Assembly (NCBI GenBank): GCA_940671915.1 | Contig: CALNVZ010000641.1 | Span: forward strand, 3,441,353-3,505,352 | Source: Paracentrotus lividus | Taxonomy: Eukaryota > Echinodermata > Echinoidea > Camarodonta > Echinidae | DNA length: 64,000 nt | Reading direction: 5' to 3' | Shown: positions 42,101-54,100 of the stretch, piece after piece | Numbering within the stretch: the stretch's first letter is position 1 | Layout of the letters: every line of letters begins with the position of its first letter | Made by a program: the position numbers and the translations under genes | Notes under the pieces: model-generated | What the model saw: only the letters and a program-made list of their open reading frames with translations | What the model was told of the DNA's origin: nothing | Database searches by the model: none

Positions 42101-45100
42101 AGTCCTTTCAGTACAGTATTCCTGTGAACTCCAATTCGGTTCTTTATCTGTTCAAAATGGAGATAAAAATGTACTTATATTTTTTTCCATTAGGATGCTA
42201 TCTCACTTCGCGGAGACGTCTCCGCGACAGAATAGAAATTTCGTCTCCGCGACGGATAAATAGTATTAGAGACGTCTCCGAGTCTCCTGAATTTCGGAGA
42301 CGCATTTTTTTTCATAAATTGTCGCGGAGACGTCTCGAGGACCTCTCTAATACTATTTATCCGTCGCGGAGATGAAATTTCTACTATATTCTGTCGCGGA
42401 GACATCTCCGCGAAGTGAGATAGCACCCTTAGGAATCTCATAACAAAAGTTATTTAAGGGGAAGGCAGTAATTTCAGGATTCCATGACATTTTCTCCTGC
42501 AACAATTGCTCCATTCAAAACTCCATACACTCATTGAATGGCCAACTTCAACCATTTGATGTACTCTACCATAAACCTAAAACTACCAACCTTCGTAGTG
42601 CTCTGGCTGTGACAACATGTGTTATTTTGGGGTGGATTTGCTTTGATTTGCCTGTGAAAAGACTGTGAAAAAGTAGTGCTTTTCATTATGGTAATTCATC
42701 CATGCTTTTGTTGTGATCCAGCTGTTCTTTATGAGTGAAAATGGTGTGAATAAGTTGTAGAATGGTGGGGGTTAAGTGTGGATTAGTGGTAGTTTGGTCG
42801 TGCTTTAATAGTGCTTTTTGCTCAAACACAATAGTCACATCCTGTTTGAATTGATCCACCATCACCTCGCCCATAAGAGGTTTTTTGTTTTTCAGTATGA
42901 AAGTGCTGAATAGGCCATACTCTATTCATTCAGGTATTGTTACTACTTCTCTGGGAAGCACTTTTGACAATATATGCAGGAGGATTAAGATTAACAAAAG
43001 CACAGACAGGAAAAAACACTACTTTTTCAGTCTTTTTACAGTCAAATCACAGCAAATCCACCCCAAAAGAACACATGTTTTTACAGCTAAAGCACTACAC
43101 TTAAGGTTGGTAGTGATAACCCTACATCTTAGACAAAATAAAGCCAGAGCAATTGTCGCAGGATCAAATGTCATGTCACCAATATCAGCTTCAGCACACA
43201 ACTTATGGCACAATCAGCAGTTTGGAGTCACCACTGGTAAGTCCCAACCCTCGATGTTGCCTTTCCCATATTGATTATTTTGCGGATTTCCTCGACTCTT
43301 TGCTCTGCGACTCGTGTCACATTTGATATGATGAATCACAACTGTCATCCCTGACTTTGAACAAAGAAAGAAGTTGAAGTAAATACCTCAAGGTAGTTGT
43401 GTTCTCTGGCTGGTCTCTCTGTTGGGAATGTAGGTTCAAGACCACTGAAATCAATCAGGAAATTATATCCACCTTCAATATCATGAAAGTCATCGTCTGT
43501 CTCGATCATCTACAGGGGAGAGAAAGAGAGAGAGATAGAGAAAGATATATTAAATTATTAAACCTTCGGTGGCAGAAGCGTACATGTACATGTAGCATGT
43601 ACATGTAGATTATGCTTGCTGAATACTCTCAAGACTGGTGAACTACATGTAACTTGTTTAAATTTGGCAACTCAAGATCTAGATCTGGGCTTTTTCAGTT
43701 TTTGATCTACATACTATCATAGTATTAGCAGGGGAAACATGACGATGACAGCTACTAGTGTACAACCAGAAATTTTTGTGCGCAATAAACTTTTGTAAAT
43801 TTAACAAGGCGGCAAGTTTGGCAAAAGTGAAATGCCCATGATAGTTTATGTCTAAACAATGCATCAATTTTTATTTTATTTTACAGTATTTGAGGGGGAA
43901 AAAGTGCAATATTTTCAACTTATGAAGAGTATGCTACATGCAAATGTTCTCGAAGGTATAATGCCTTTCTGGATATAGGTGCTGGTACAACAAAGGTTAA
44001 TGCAGCCTTACTGCAATAGCATCAAGAGCACACTTTGCTGGGTTAAACAATTCACTGAGTGAGAGGACAAACAAGGACTTTAGATAGGTCTAAGGCTATC
44101 TAACAAAGTATGTCACAATTGGGTCAAAGGGGCTGCCTCTTTATTGATTTTGCAGAGTCTATTACCTCATTTACACTGTGACTATGGTCGCGGGTTCGAC
44201 ACGGCAATCGTGCTCGACACGGCAATTTTTATGTGTGTAAACAGAAAGCCGTGTCGAAAACGATGACCTTGAGGTCAGATTTGGAATTTGTCTATACATC
44301 ACTACACACATTAATGACATCCCTTTACTTCCGTCATAATATGGGAGCCGTGTTGAACTCACCTTTTTTTTTGTGTATAAACACGATCACAGTTTCACTC
44401 TTTGCAGTGTCGAACCCTTTGTGAGGATTTGACACAAGAGCCGAGTCACAATGTAAACGTGGTATATGTGTCTATACCTTGTCCAACAAAGAGCGAGTTT
44501 GTATCTTTAAACGTGTCTGGACAAACACGAGTGCTTGTTAAAAATAGTGGTGTGAACCAAGGTCGCCCCCACTCATGCTCCATAGAGGCACAATGGACCA
44601 CGTAGAGAGATAATCCCGTGGAGTATCAGCATTGCGCTGACTCCAGGCACCTTGCTTCTTACGCATGCGGTCGAAACCTTAGGTCCCCCCCCCCCTCCAA
44701 TTGTTATGTTGCCCTCAATTGACCAACAGTAAAATGAGAAAAAAACATAAACAAAGTCAGGGTCAGTGTTTTTTTTGTTTTTTTTTTGCAGACCCAAAAT
44801 ATACAAACACATTGTTTTTGTGAGAAAAAGTCAGATTTGGGCAAAGAATGAGCTTAAATTTGAATTCAATGGCTTAAAAAAGCATTTTTATATGCAGCCT
44901 GATTTTGACTGCATTCCGCCCCATTTAGAAATTAAAAAAAAAACCTCAACTCTTTCAAGTCAAACAACTGCACATACATGTAACGCATGAAGTCGAGGGT
45001 CGGTTAAATAAAATTTGAAAAAAAAACAACAAAAAAACAAAAAATTTAAATTGACTGACTAACCCAACTTTCAAATTTTGTGCTGTATTGGGGCAACATA

Positions 45101-48100
45101 ACAATTTTTTCAAAAAGGCCTTACCAAAGCACCAGCAAATAGAGAACTAATCCCATGTAAAACACGAGTCTGTGACAATTCAAAAATGTAGACGTAACTT
45201 ACCCTGACGACTAGGTTGTAGCTGTGGAATTTGGCCCACTTGTAATACTCTTTGATCCATTCTGGATACGCAAAGATCTCATGCTCGATGGACTCGTTCA
45301 CCTCATTCAAATACTTCTCAAAGTTCCAACTGTGAAAAAAAATTAAATAAAAGATCATTAGAATAAAATAATCAATTTGGCACCGTTTTATTTTTTTTAA
45401 AGGAATACCTACAGCGATTACTGCAAAGAGGAAAAGGTAACCACAGAAGTGTTCCGGAAAGTATTAGTGTCCCTGTGTAATAAATCTTTTCCTTTCATTA
45501 CTGTAATTTATCATACAATTCTACTTATTCTTTTCTGTTTAATGATCAGAAAATGAAATACTGCTTTAATTGTTGCTGGAGGTAAATTTCCAACATGCAT
45601 GCCAAAAATGACTTTTGATACTATTTTAAAAAAAATTATAGAATTTTTTGATTGTTTTTTGGGGTGGGAGAGGGAGGGGGGGGGGGGCACTATAAATCGA
45701 CGTGGCATGCTAAGTGTTAATAATCTAATTTGTGTGATACATGTACATATTTTTCAAATCCTCACAATTTTTATCAAAGAGTATAACTGACCAGAAATAT
45801 ATAATATGAAAAAATGAGCAAAGAAAGTAGGATTCCATGAGGATTCAAACACGAAACCTCCTGATTGCTGGACAGGTGCTCTGCTTACTGAGCTATGACA
45901 ACACGTCCATCCCAGAGAACCCCTCAGCTTTCAATGCTTGAGTGATCAGAAGCTACATTTTTGTAAAATCTAGGCTCAAATCCCATTGGAATTCAATTTA
46001 CTTTGCTCATATTTTCATAGACCCTAATAATAATAAGACAGAATAAATAATACAAAAACTAACCTGTCCTTGAGAACCTTTGTGCCTTGTGGTGGCTCTT
46101 GAATGTAATCACTGCATCATGAAAAATAATATAGAAATAGACATGAATGGTTCAAATATCAATTAAACGCAAAAAACAAATATCAATAATGTGAGTGAAT
46201 ACATCTTATATACATGTAGTCGGTAGGGCAATAGTCGAGTACATGTACATTATACCATTTCCACTTGGGGATGTACAGTCTGTGTCAAATAAAATGGTAC
46301 AAGTGGAAAACGTTTTTTTAAAGTATGAAGATTAATCACAGCCTGCTATTGTTTGTGTATTTTCATAAAGCAGGAAAATCAGACTTTCACCTGCAATTTT
46401 TTTCATCTCATTTGGTGATGTAATTTTTGAAATATGACTAGTTTTCTACAATCAAGAAAAATTCAGTTTTCGCACGCTGTCCCATGCCTTTGTGTATAGG
46501 TTTCCCATAATGGCCATGAAGTGCTCAATTTTGATTTGTTCCTCGCCGCACAAAATTTAGCATAACTTTTGTTTTGCGAAAGTAAATTATACAGAACAAA
46601 GCGCATCAGCAAGGAAAATATTTTGGCTTTATTTTGGTACTGTACATACACACATTGTTTAAAAAACATTTCACACCTAAATAATTTTTTCTGACTGTAC
46701 CATTTTTTTGACACAGACTGTATAATCAATACAACATGGCGTTCTTGTAGCACATTTTTGAAGAAGAAAAGTTAACCAGTGCCTTTAAGCGATGACTCAT
46801 TCAGATGTCTACACACACTTGGAGTGTATTGGATATGGTAGTAGCATCTGATAAACCAAGGCCAAGATCTCAATGTGTGTACCATGCTGCAGAATTGAGT
46901 ACACGTTATCTTTTCCTAACAAACACTGGCGTAGAGCTGGACACACTTACTTTTGTGGGAGATGATGAAAAGATCATCCCCACCAACTAAAGATATTAAT
47001 GCATGTCTATGCATGCACTGGTTCTAACAGATGTGCACAGGGGAGTGGATACTCTTCTACAAATTTGCAACATCATTTGTGATGCATCATATCAAAATGA
47101 GAAACAAGTCAGCAAGCAAACTCAGTATAAAGTGTTGAGGAAATCAGCAAAATAAAAAAAAATCGTCTAATTCAGGGAAAAATATTTTTGAATTTTATAA
47201 ATCTTCATGTGTACCTTGGAAAAAAATTGAGTAAAAATGATTAGGGGAAAGTATCTAAAAATTTATATTTTTCTGATATCTTTGGCTCTTTTATAGCAAC
47301 TTGTGTCTCATTTTGATACAAGTCATATTTAACCTGTGTACAAGGAATGGTTAGACAAACTCAAAATTTTGAATTTGAATTGCGAAAAAAGAAGATGCAT
47401 GTATTGCTTTTTAATGTTGAAATTCATAATAAAATGAAAAAAATCTTAATCTTGAGATGTATGTACACTGGAAATTATGCGCAGACACATATAATCAGTG
47501 TTTTATCTTTTAAATCCTCTGGCACCAGTTTTAAATAGAAATGAATTATTCTGGTTTTATACTATACATGTAGGACAAGTACAATTATGAAAACATGTAT
47601 AAAACATGACGTTCAAGGTTGTGTTTAACTTCTCGAAGACGTCATCATAGATATATGTAAGAGTTTTTTAATTTTCGTTCGACTCATGAGATGTCACAGA
47701 AACTCAGGAGATGTCTCTGACATGACTCTGTGACTAGTCTCAAACCCATGTCAAACCCACCTCATTGCAAGTGAGACACCAATGGTCACTAAGGGTGGTA
47801 TCTCACTTCGCGCAGACGTCTCCGCGATATCGAAGACTTCTCTAATACTTTTTATCCGTTGCAGAGACGAAATTTTCTATTCCGTCGTGGAGACGTCTCC
47901 GCAAAGTGAGATACCACACTTAAGAGCCTATTGGCTGATACTAGTGTAAAATTGAGAACCTCAGCTCGAAGATCTATACAAAATGACAACAAAGACTGAC
48001 AGTGTGGGTGCATTTCAACAATGAACGGAACCACATAATGTCGCAGAGACTCATGAAATGTCATAGAGAATCATAAAACATCACCGAGACCCATGGGACG

Positions 48101-51100
48101 TCACAGAAACTCAAACCTGTCTCAAGGCAAGTGACATACCACCATTAACCCTATTCAGACTGGGGGGGGGGGGTCAATTTGACCCCCCCTGTACGAAATC
48201 CGCGACTGCCGCGCAACCGCTGCGAATCACAACCCGGCGCTTTATGACTTTTTTCTTTCAAGTGTCTCGCAAATTTTGAAACCAAGTTCGAAAAAATCGG
48301 ATACTCCGTTGTCGCGTTACGCAACATTACGTAATCGCATGTCAGGCCTAAATTGAACGAAAATCGTCATATTGCATGCATTTGTGTACAAAATACTGCT
48401 TTTTTCTAAATTTCTTTATAACACTGATAATTGTGCCTTCTGAGCCTTTTGATTGATTAAATTTGTCTTTATATTGATCAAAATACATTTCTCAAGCATA
48501 AAAAATTACAAAAACAAAGAAATACATAAGAAATAAAAACAATAGAATACATAAGAAATTCATAAAACAATAGAATACAAAAGAATTCATTTGAAATTTC
48601 TGAATTTGTCTATTCAATACTGTTGTCTTTGCTACTCAGCAACTTTTAGAAAAAATTTGGGCTTCATAACTATATTTATTAATGAAATATTAACGATTTC
48701 CATAAAAAAGCATCTAATTTGCATAAATGAGTATGCATAAATTAGCATAAATTAAATACGTGAAATTAAAAAAAACCAAAAAACATACCAGCGACACCCT
48801 TTACATGTGCAGCGACGTTCGCGCAAAATTTCGCCGCGAGCGGACTATCCGCGGCCGAGATCTCAGGGGGGGGGGGTCAAATTGACCCCCCCCCCCAGTC
48901 AAATCTCCTCTTGAAAATGCCAGTCTGAATACGGTTAAAGAGTTAATTTGCTTCTTCTTCGCTAGTCCTTTCTCTTCTTATTCTCTTCTTCCGCAAAGTG
49001 AGATACCACACTTAAGAGCCTATTGGCTGATACTAGTGTAAAATTGAGAACCTCAGCTCGAAGATCTATCCAAAATGACAACAAAGACTGACAGTGTGGG
49101 TGCATTTCAACAATGAACGGAACCACATAATGTCGGAGAGACTCATGAAATGTCATAGAGAATCATAAAACATCACCGAGACCCATGGGACGTCACAGAA
49201 ACTCAAACCCGTCTCAAGGCAAGTGACATACCACCATTAAAGAGTTAATTTGCTTCTTCTTCGCTAGTCCTTTCTCTTCTTATTCAGATTGATTTGCAAT
49301 TATACCTGTTTACATTGGATCATAATTTATAGTTAGTTTGCAAATCAGCGAATATTTTCAATTTAGACCAGTATCAATACTGGTGTAAAAACGAGAATAT
49401 GAGCTCTCAGATCTATACAAACTGACAACAAAGACTGACCATGTGAGTGAGTTTCAACAATGAATGGAACCACACTGGACTAAGTGACCCGACTAATAGG
49501 CCAATTAACAAACGACAATAAATATACAGTTGAATGAACTTATCATTCAATCTGAGCACAATAATGGTTTCCCTTTTCAATGGTATTCTTGCTATTTCTA
49601 TTCTGATATGTGTTAAAGTTATTTGATCATAACACCCCCCCCTCCACACACACACACACACACAGCGAAACTTAAACCTGCATGGAAGTAATATGCCAAT
49701 CAAAAAAGAGAATCTGTATTCACATTTCAGGACATTTTGATATTAAAATAAATGTAAAAAACAAAAAACAAACCCAAAAATAAATGCAAAATTATTTGTA
49801 ATTAATACTACCAGTACCCAAGTGCCAACAACTAGAATTTCTTGTTATTTGGCTCAATTTACTGAATGTACAAGATGCTCAATTGGCAGAATTATATGAA
49901 CAGTGTACATGTAGTAACTATTGTTTGGCATGGGTCATGCATTAATTATTTTTAACTTTGATACTCTGATAATAAATAAATGCAGACCATCTCATTCTTT
50001 AATATACAAATAGTATTACATGTATATCATACATGTACATGTAAATCATTATTTTATATCTGTTTCTTGCATAATAAGTCTGAAGAGACCTAAAGTTGTT
50101 TGTTCCATTTATTATTTCAGCTAATAAACATGTCTTTAGAATTGAGTTAATTATGCGGTGGGGCTTAGGTCACATGGTTTATGCAAGACCCTCTCTCCAA
50201 CATAATATTTGTAATGGGATTTCTGCTCGTGTTTAAGCTTAAAAAGGTATTTACCCTACTTGTATCATTTTGTTCATTTGGACCAATAGATATAAAATTA
50301 GATTTTTCAATTTTATGGTATTGAAATTGTATTTTTGAGTAGTGTCATCAGCTCTATAAATGACAACTGCACTCCTTAAGAAACCACCATACGTGCAATT
50401 AAACCACATGCATGTAATTACTTTTATTGAATGCTTGAACGCACTGGTACACATTCAATTCGAGGAAAATATATGTGTCACCAACAACCAGTTTTCATTG
50501 AATCAAGCACAAAGGCTATTTTTCTAAGTGCCCACGTAAACCGCACAGTTATGATCAGTGAATAATCGGACGCATTTGCAAGCATTCAATTCAAGCACAA
50601 TATTTGTGTTACCAGCAAACAGTTTGCATTGAAATGGGTACAAAGGCCATTGTGTGATTCAAAACGTAAATCACACAATTATCATCATTGAATAATCACA
50701 ATACAATATTTGTATCACTAACAACAATAATCCATCAATATACAAAGGCATTTGTACATGCAATAAGATCATAAAATTATTACTATTGACTGCACTTGTA
50801 CGCATTCAATTTTATCACTGGTGTCACTAAACAATGAAGCGAGTACACAGACTATTTGTCCAACTCGACAATGAACATCCTTGAAATAATTTTCCGCCTC
50901 ATGCACAGTCCTTTTCAATTTCCAAAAGAGGTGTAGACCTACATGTAGATATTCCAGCTTTTTATGAAAGAGTTGATACATGTACCGTTATGTTGCTCTT
51001 TTCGGAATTGTAGTTAAGCTCCATTGGGAATAATTATAGGGTAATTTAAAGCATTGTATATTATTTCATTAGGCTGCTATTATGGGTCTGATGATATCAG

Positions 51101-54100
51101 ACTATTGCGGTTGAGCACGCATGATGGACGCTTCAGAAACGATCAATTCATATGCTTATCAAATCTGAAAACGGGTCGATAAGTGATGTAATTTTAGATC
51201 AATAATGAAATAGCAGTATATTTGAGGTTCATATTTATTACTTCAATATTGGTGGAAGTAATTGAATCTACTAATGTGTACCCGATAGGAAAATCAGAAT
51301 TTGCTCCATAACACAAAAAACAAACTTGTTTGATTGATTTTCAATGTCTCTATATAGGGGTGTGACCATAAACAAAAAGAGCTGAAAAAAGGCTGAAAAA
51401 AAGGCTAAAACTTGAAAGAGCTCCCAAACTTTTGTACAGAGGAAGGCTAAGCTGAAAATAAGCTGAAAATAATAACCAAAAAAGCTAAAANNNNNNNNNN
51501 NAAGACAAATTTCTGAGATCCCCCCCTTCCCTGATCGCCGCCCATGATTATGTATAACCATATGCATGTGAAGTTTCACCTGCAGTACATGTATCTTTGC
51601 ATAACCTCAAAACATTTTTACAATTGATTTTCTATAGGTTTAACCCTAATCTGCCCGGGGGGGGGGCTAATTTAGCCCCCCCCCCTGGACATTTTTCGCG
51701 ATAAATTTTTGACGCGAGAAGTTAAAGCCGCCGCGCTTCATGAGTTTTTTCTTTGAAGTCTTGCGCATCTTTTGAGACCAAAATCGCGACCCCCGGGTAC
51801 CCGGTTCGCGAGTTACGCATAATTTTGTATACGTGCGTCAGACCCAAAATTGCTCAAAAACGTGATTTCATGTACAAAGTCAATACAAATTGTGTTTTCA
51901 GCTAAAATTCATAAATGAGTGATTAATTTTGCTTTTATTGATAATAATCATTTGATTAGCTGCTATTTATGAACAAAATAATGTTGCGGACCAATTTTGT
52001 CGAAAAAACAATAGAAATAAAAAGGTTGAAAAAACAAAGAAATACATAAGAAATTCAAAAAACAACAAAATACATAAGAAATTAATTTGGATACTGGAAT
52101 TTTTTTTAAGTACAATTGATAGGAATGCTATAAAGAACATTCACACCAAAAATTAGCATTCTAGGAGATATATTTAGTGAATTAGAGGAAAAAGTATGAT
52201 TTCATGCATAAATTAGCATAATTAGCATATATAATTAAAACCAAACATTTTTCGGAAAAATTAACTATGCAATTACGGAGACTACATGACAGGGGAAGTG
52301 TGTGCAAATTTTCGTCGCGATCGCGCGGTCAACGGCCGAGATCTCAGGGGGGGGCTAAATTAGCCCCCCCCTGGGCTATACGTTTTCAAAAAGAGCCCGG
52401 GCAGATTAGGGTTAATGGTTAGTAAATATTCATTAATGACAGCTTGTGGTATTAATCAACCTGCAGCAGCCTAATGAAATGGTAGTTCATATTCTTTTGT
52501 CAAAAGAACCTACCAAGGGGAAAAACTAGCAAGGAAATGATGAAGAAAACAAATTTCAACTTTTTTTGTTTTTTTTATTCCTTTTCTGTATGCATTATCT
52601 TTTCTTTGTTCCTCTCCATTCCCCATCATACAACCACCATTCCACAAAGGCCAAGAGTCCTGAAAAATGAAGAATTTGGAAAATCTTTCAATGATTTGTT
52701 TCAGTGAAGTTTAGATAGTCTCTGAGGTCTTTCATAATTCCTCCGTGAATTTTCAGTCAATGGCATGGTCTTTATAGTCTCAACCAAACTTTGAAACAGT
52801 TCAAAATCAGTCTTCCAGCAGACTTTCTTTGGTTCTTCAGTCATTTCACACCAGACTGTGAGCGATCTCTCATTAAGCATTCAATAGTTTTACAATTTTT
52901 TCAATGATCTCTCAGCCTAAATTTTAATATGAACTGATATTAATTTACCTCTTTTTTTTTTTTAAAGATTTAATCTCACATAGTTACATGTAACTTGAGT
53001 TTTGCTATATACTGGGATGATTAGCAAAGAAATTCCATGAAATTTGCACCGTGAGCAATTGCTCCGTAGTCAATCCGGAACAGAAATTAAATGACTAATT
53101 CCAGCCCTGGACTTAACATCAAACCTAAACCTGAAGGATCAAGATTCAAGTCCCCGCCATTGGTCAACAAGGCAAATCTCCCAAAGCAACAGATGCCTCA
53201 GGACTACTCATTTATGCACGTACAACATAATTAATCAAACAAAATATGCCGTATCTCTGCAATTTAACACTTAATGAGATGACTAGTCAATGAAGGGTAT
53301 AATGTTCAAGTACTTGGAATGAGCCAGGGGACAGATGGCTGAGGAAAAACAAAGGACAAGTTCAATGGCTCGTGACAATGAACATGAGCACACAATTTGA
53401 AATTCACAAAGAATGATATTCCTGATGATGAGAGTATACAGCATTATTAGAGCTCTCATGTCCTTGGTAAGGGTTTTCATTTCACTTAATTTGGACTAAA
53501 AAAAAAGGATTCCACCAAAAATCCTGCTCCTATGTACATAATACACGTGTCATTGGATAACTTTTAAAGACACTAGAAAAACCATCCCCTACAACTGAAC
53601 CCCCTATTTTCCTTGGTGAGTAACTAAACCCCTCAAAAAATGTCTTGCAATTCAACTTTGAGTCCTCGTATCTTTTTTGTTAATTGTCTATAATTCATTA
53701 ATTTTATACCATTGGAAAGTTCATTTATTCCTCTTTACACTAATACCCCATTTGTAAAGGTTGTGCAATGCTTGAATGCACAGTATTCCCGAATACAAAT
53801 CAAAGTCAGAAGTGGAAAGTTGCCAAATGAATGGCTATTGTTGAAAGGCAGAGTTTCTATTGAGTATCATTAAATGGGTCATGCATTATTCCTCAATGTT
53901 TTCACTTATTGTTTGGAAGATGAAATGTGCCTTGCCCAAGCTTTTTGCTTGGCAGTGCTTATTTTTCATGAGTAGTCCAACATGTTATTGAGCGCCTAAC
54001 GCACAAACCAAACAAACACAAAGAAACACAAAAACCTTTTATACAGTTAAGAACTCGATGTAAGCAATAGCCATTCATTTGGCAACTTTCCTTTTCTGAC

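Larger units (their letters stand above)
51064..52479. mobile_element. Older element split by member 3 of the TTAA family
   Basis: TTTCATTAGGCTGCT (51064-51078) and AGCAGCCTAATGAAA (52465-52479) are exact inverted 15-mers. Removing the nested TTAA element leaves about 650 bases, interrupted by an 11-base gap of N. Confidence 0.7.

Noticed and set aside
42885..43274. 129-residue plus-strand open frame
   Set aside because: It runs across a foldback element arm and has no recognisable domain.
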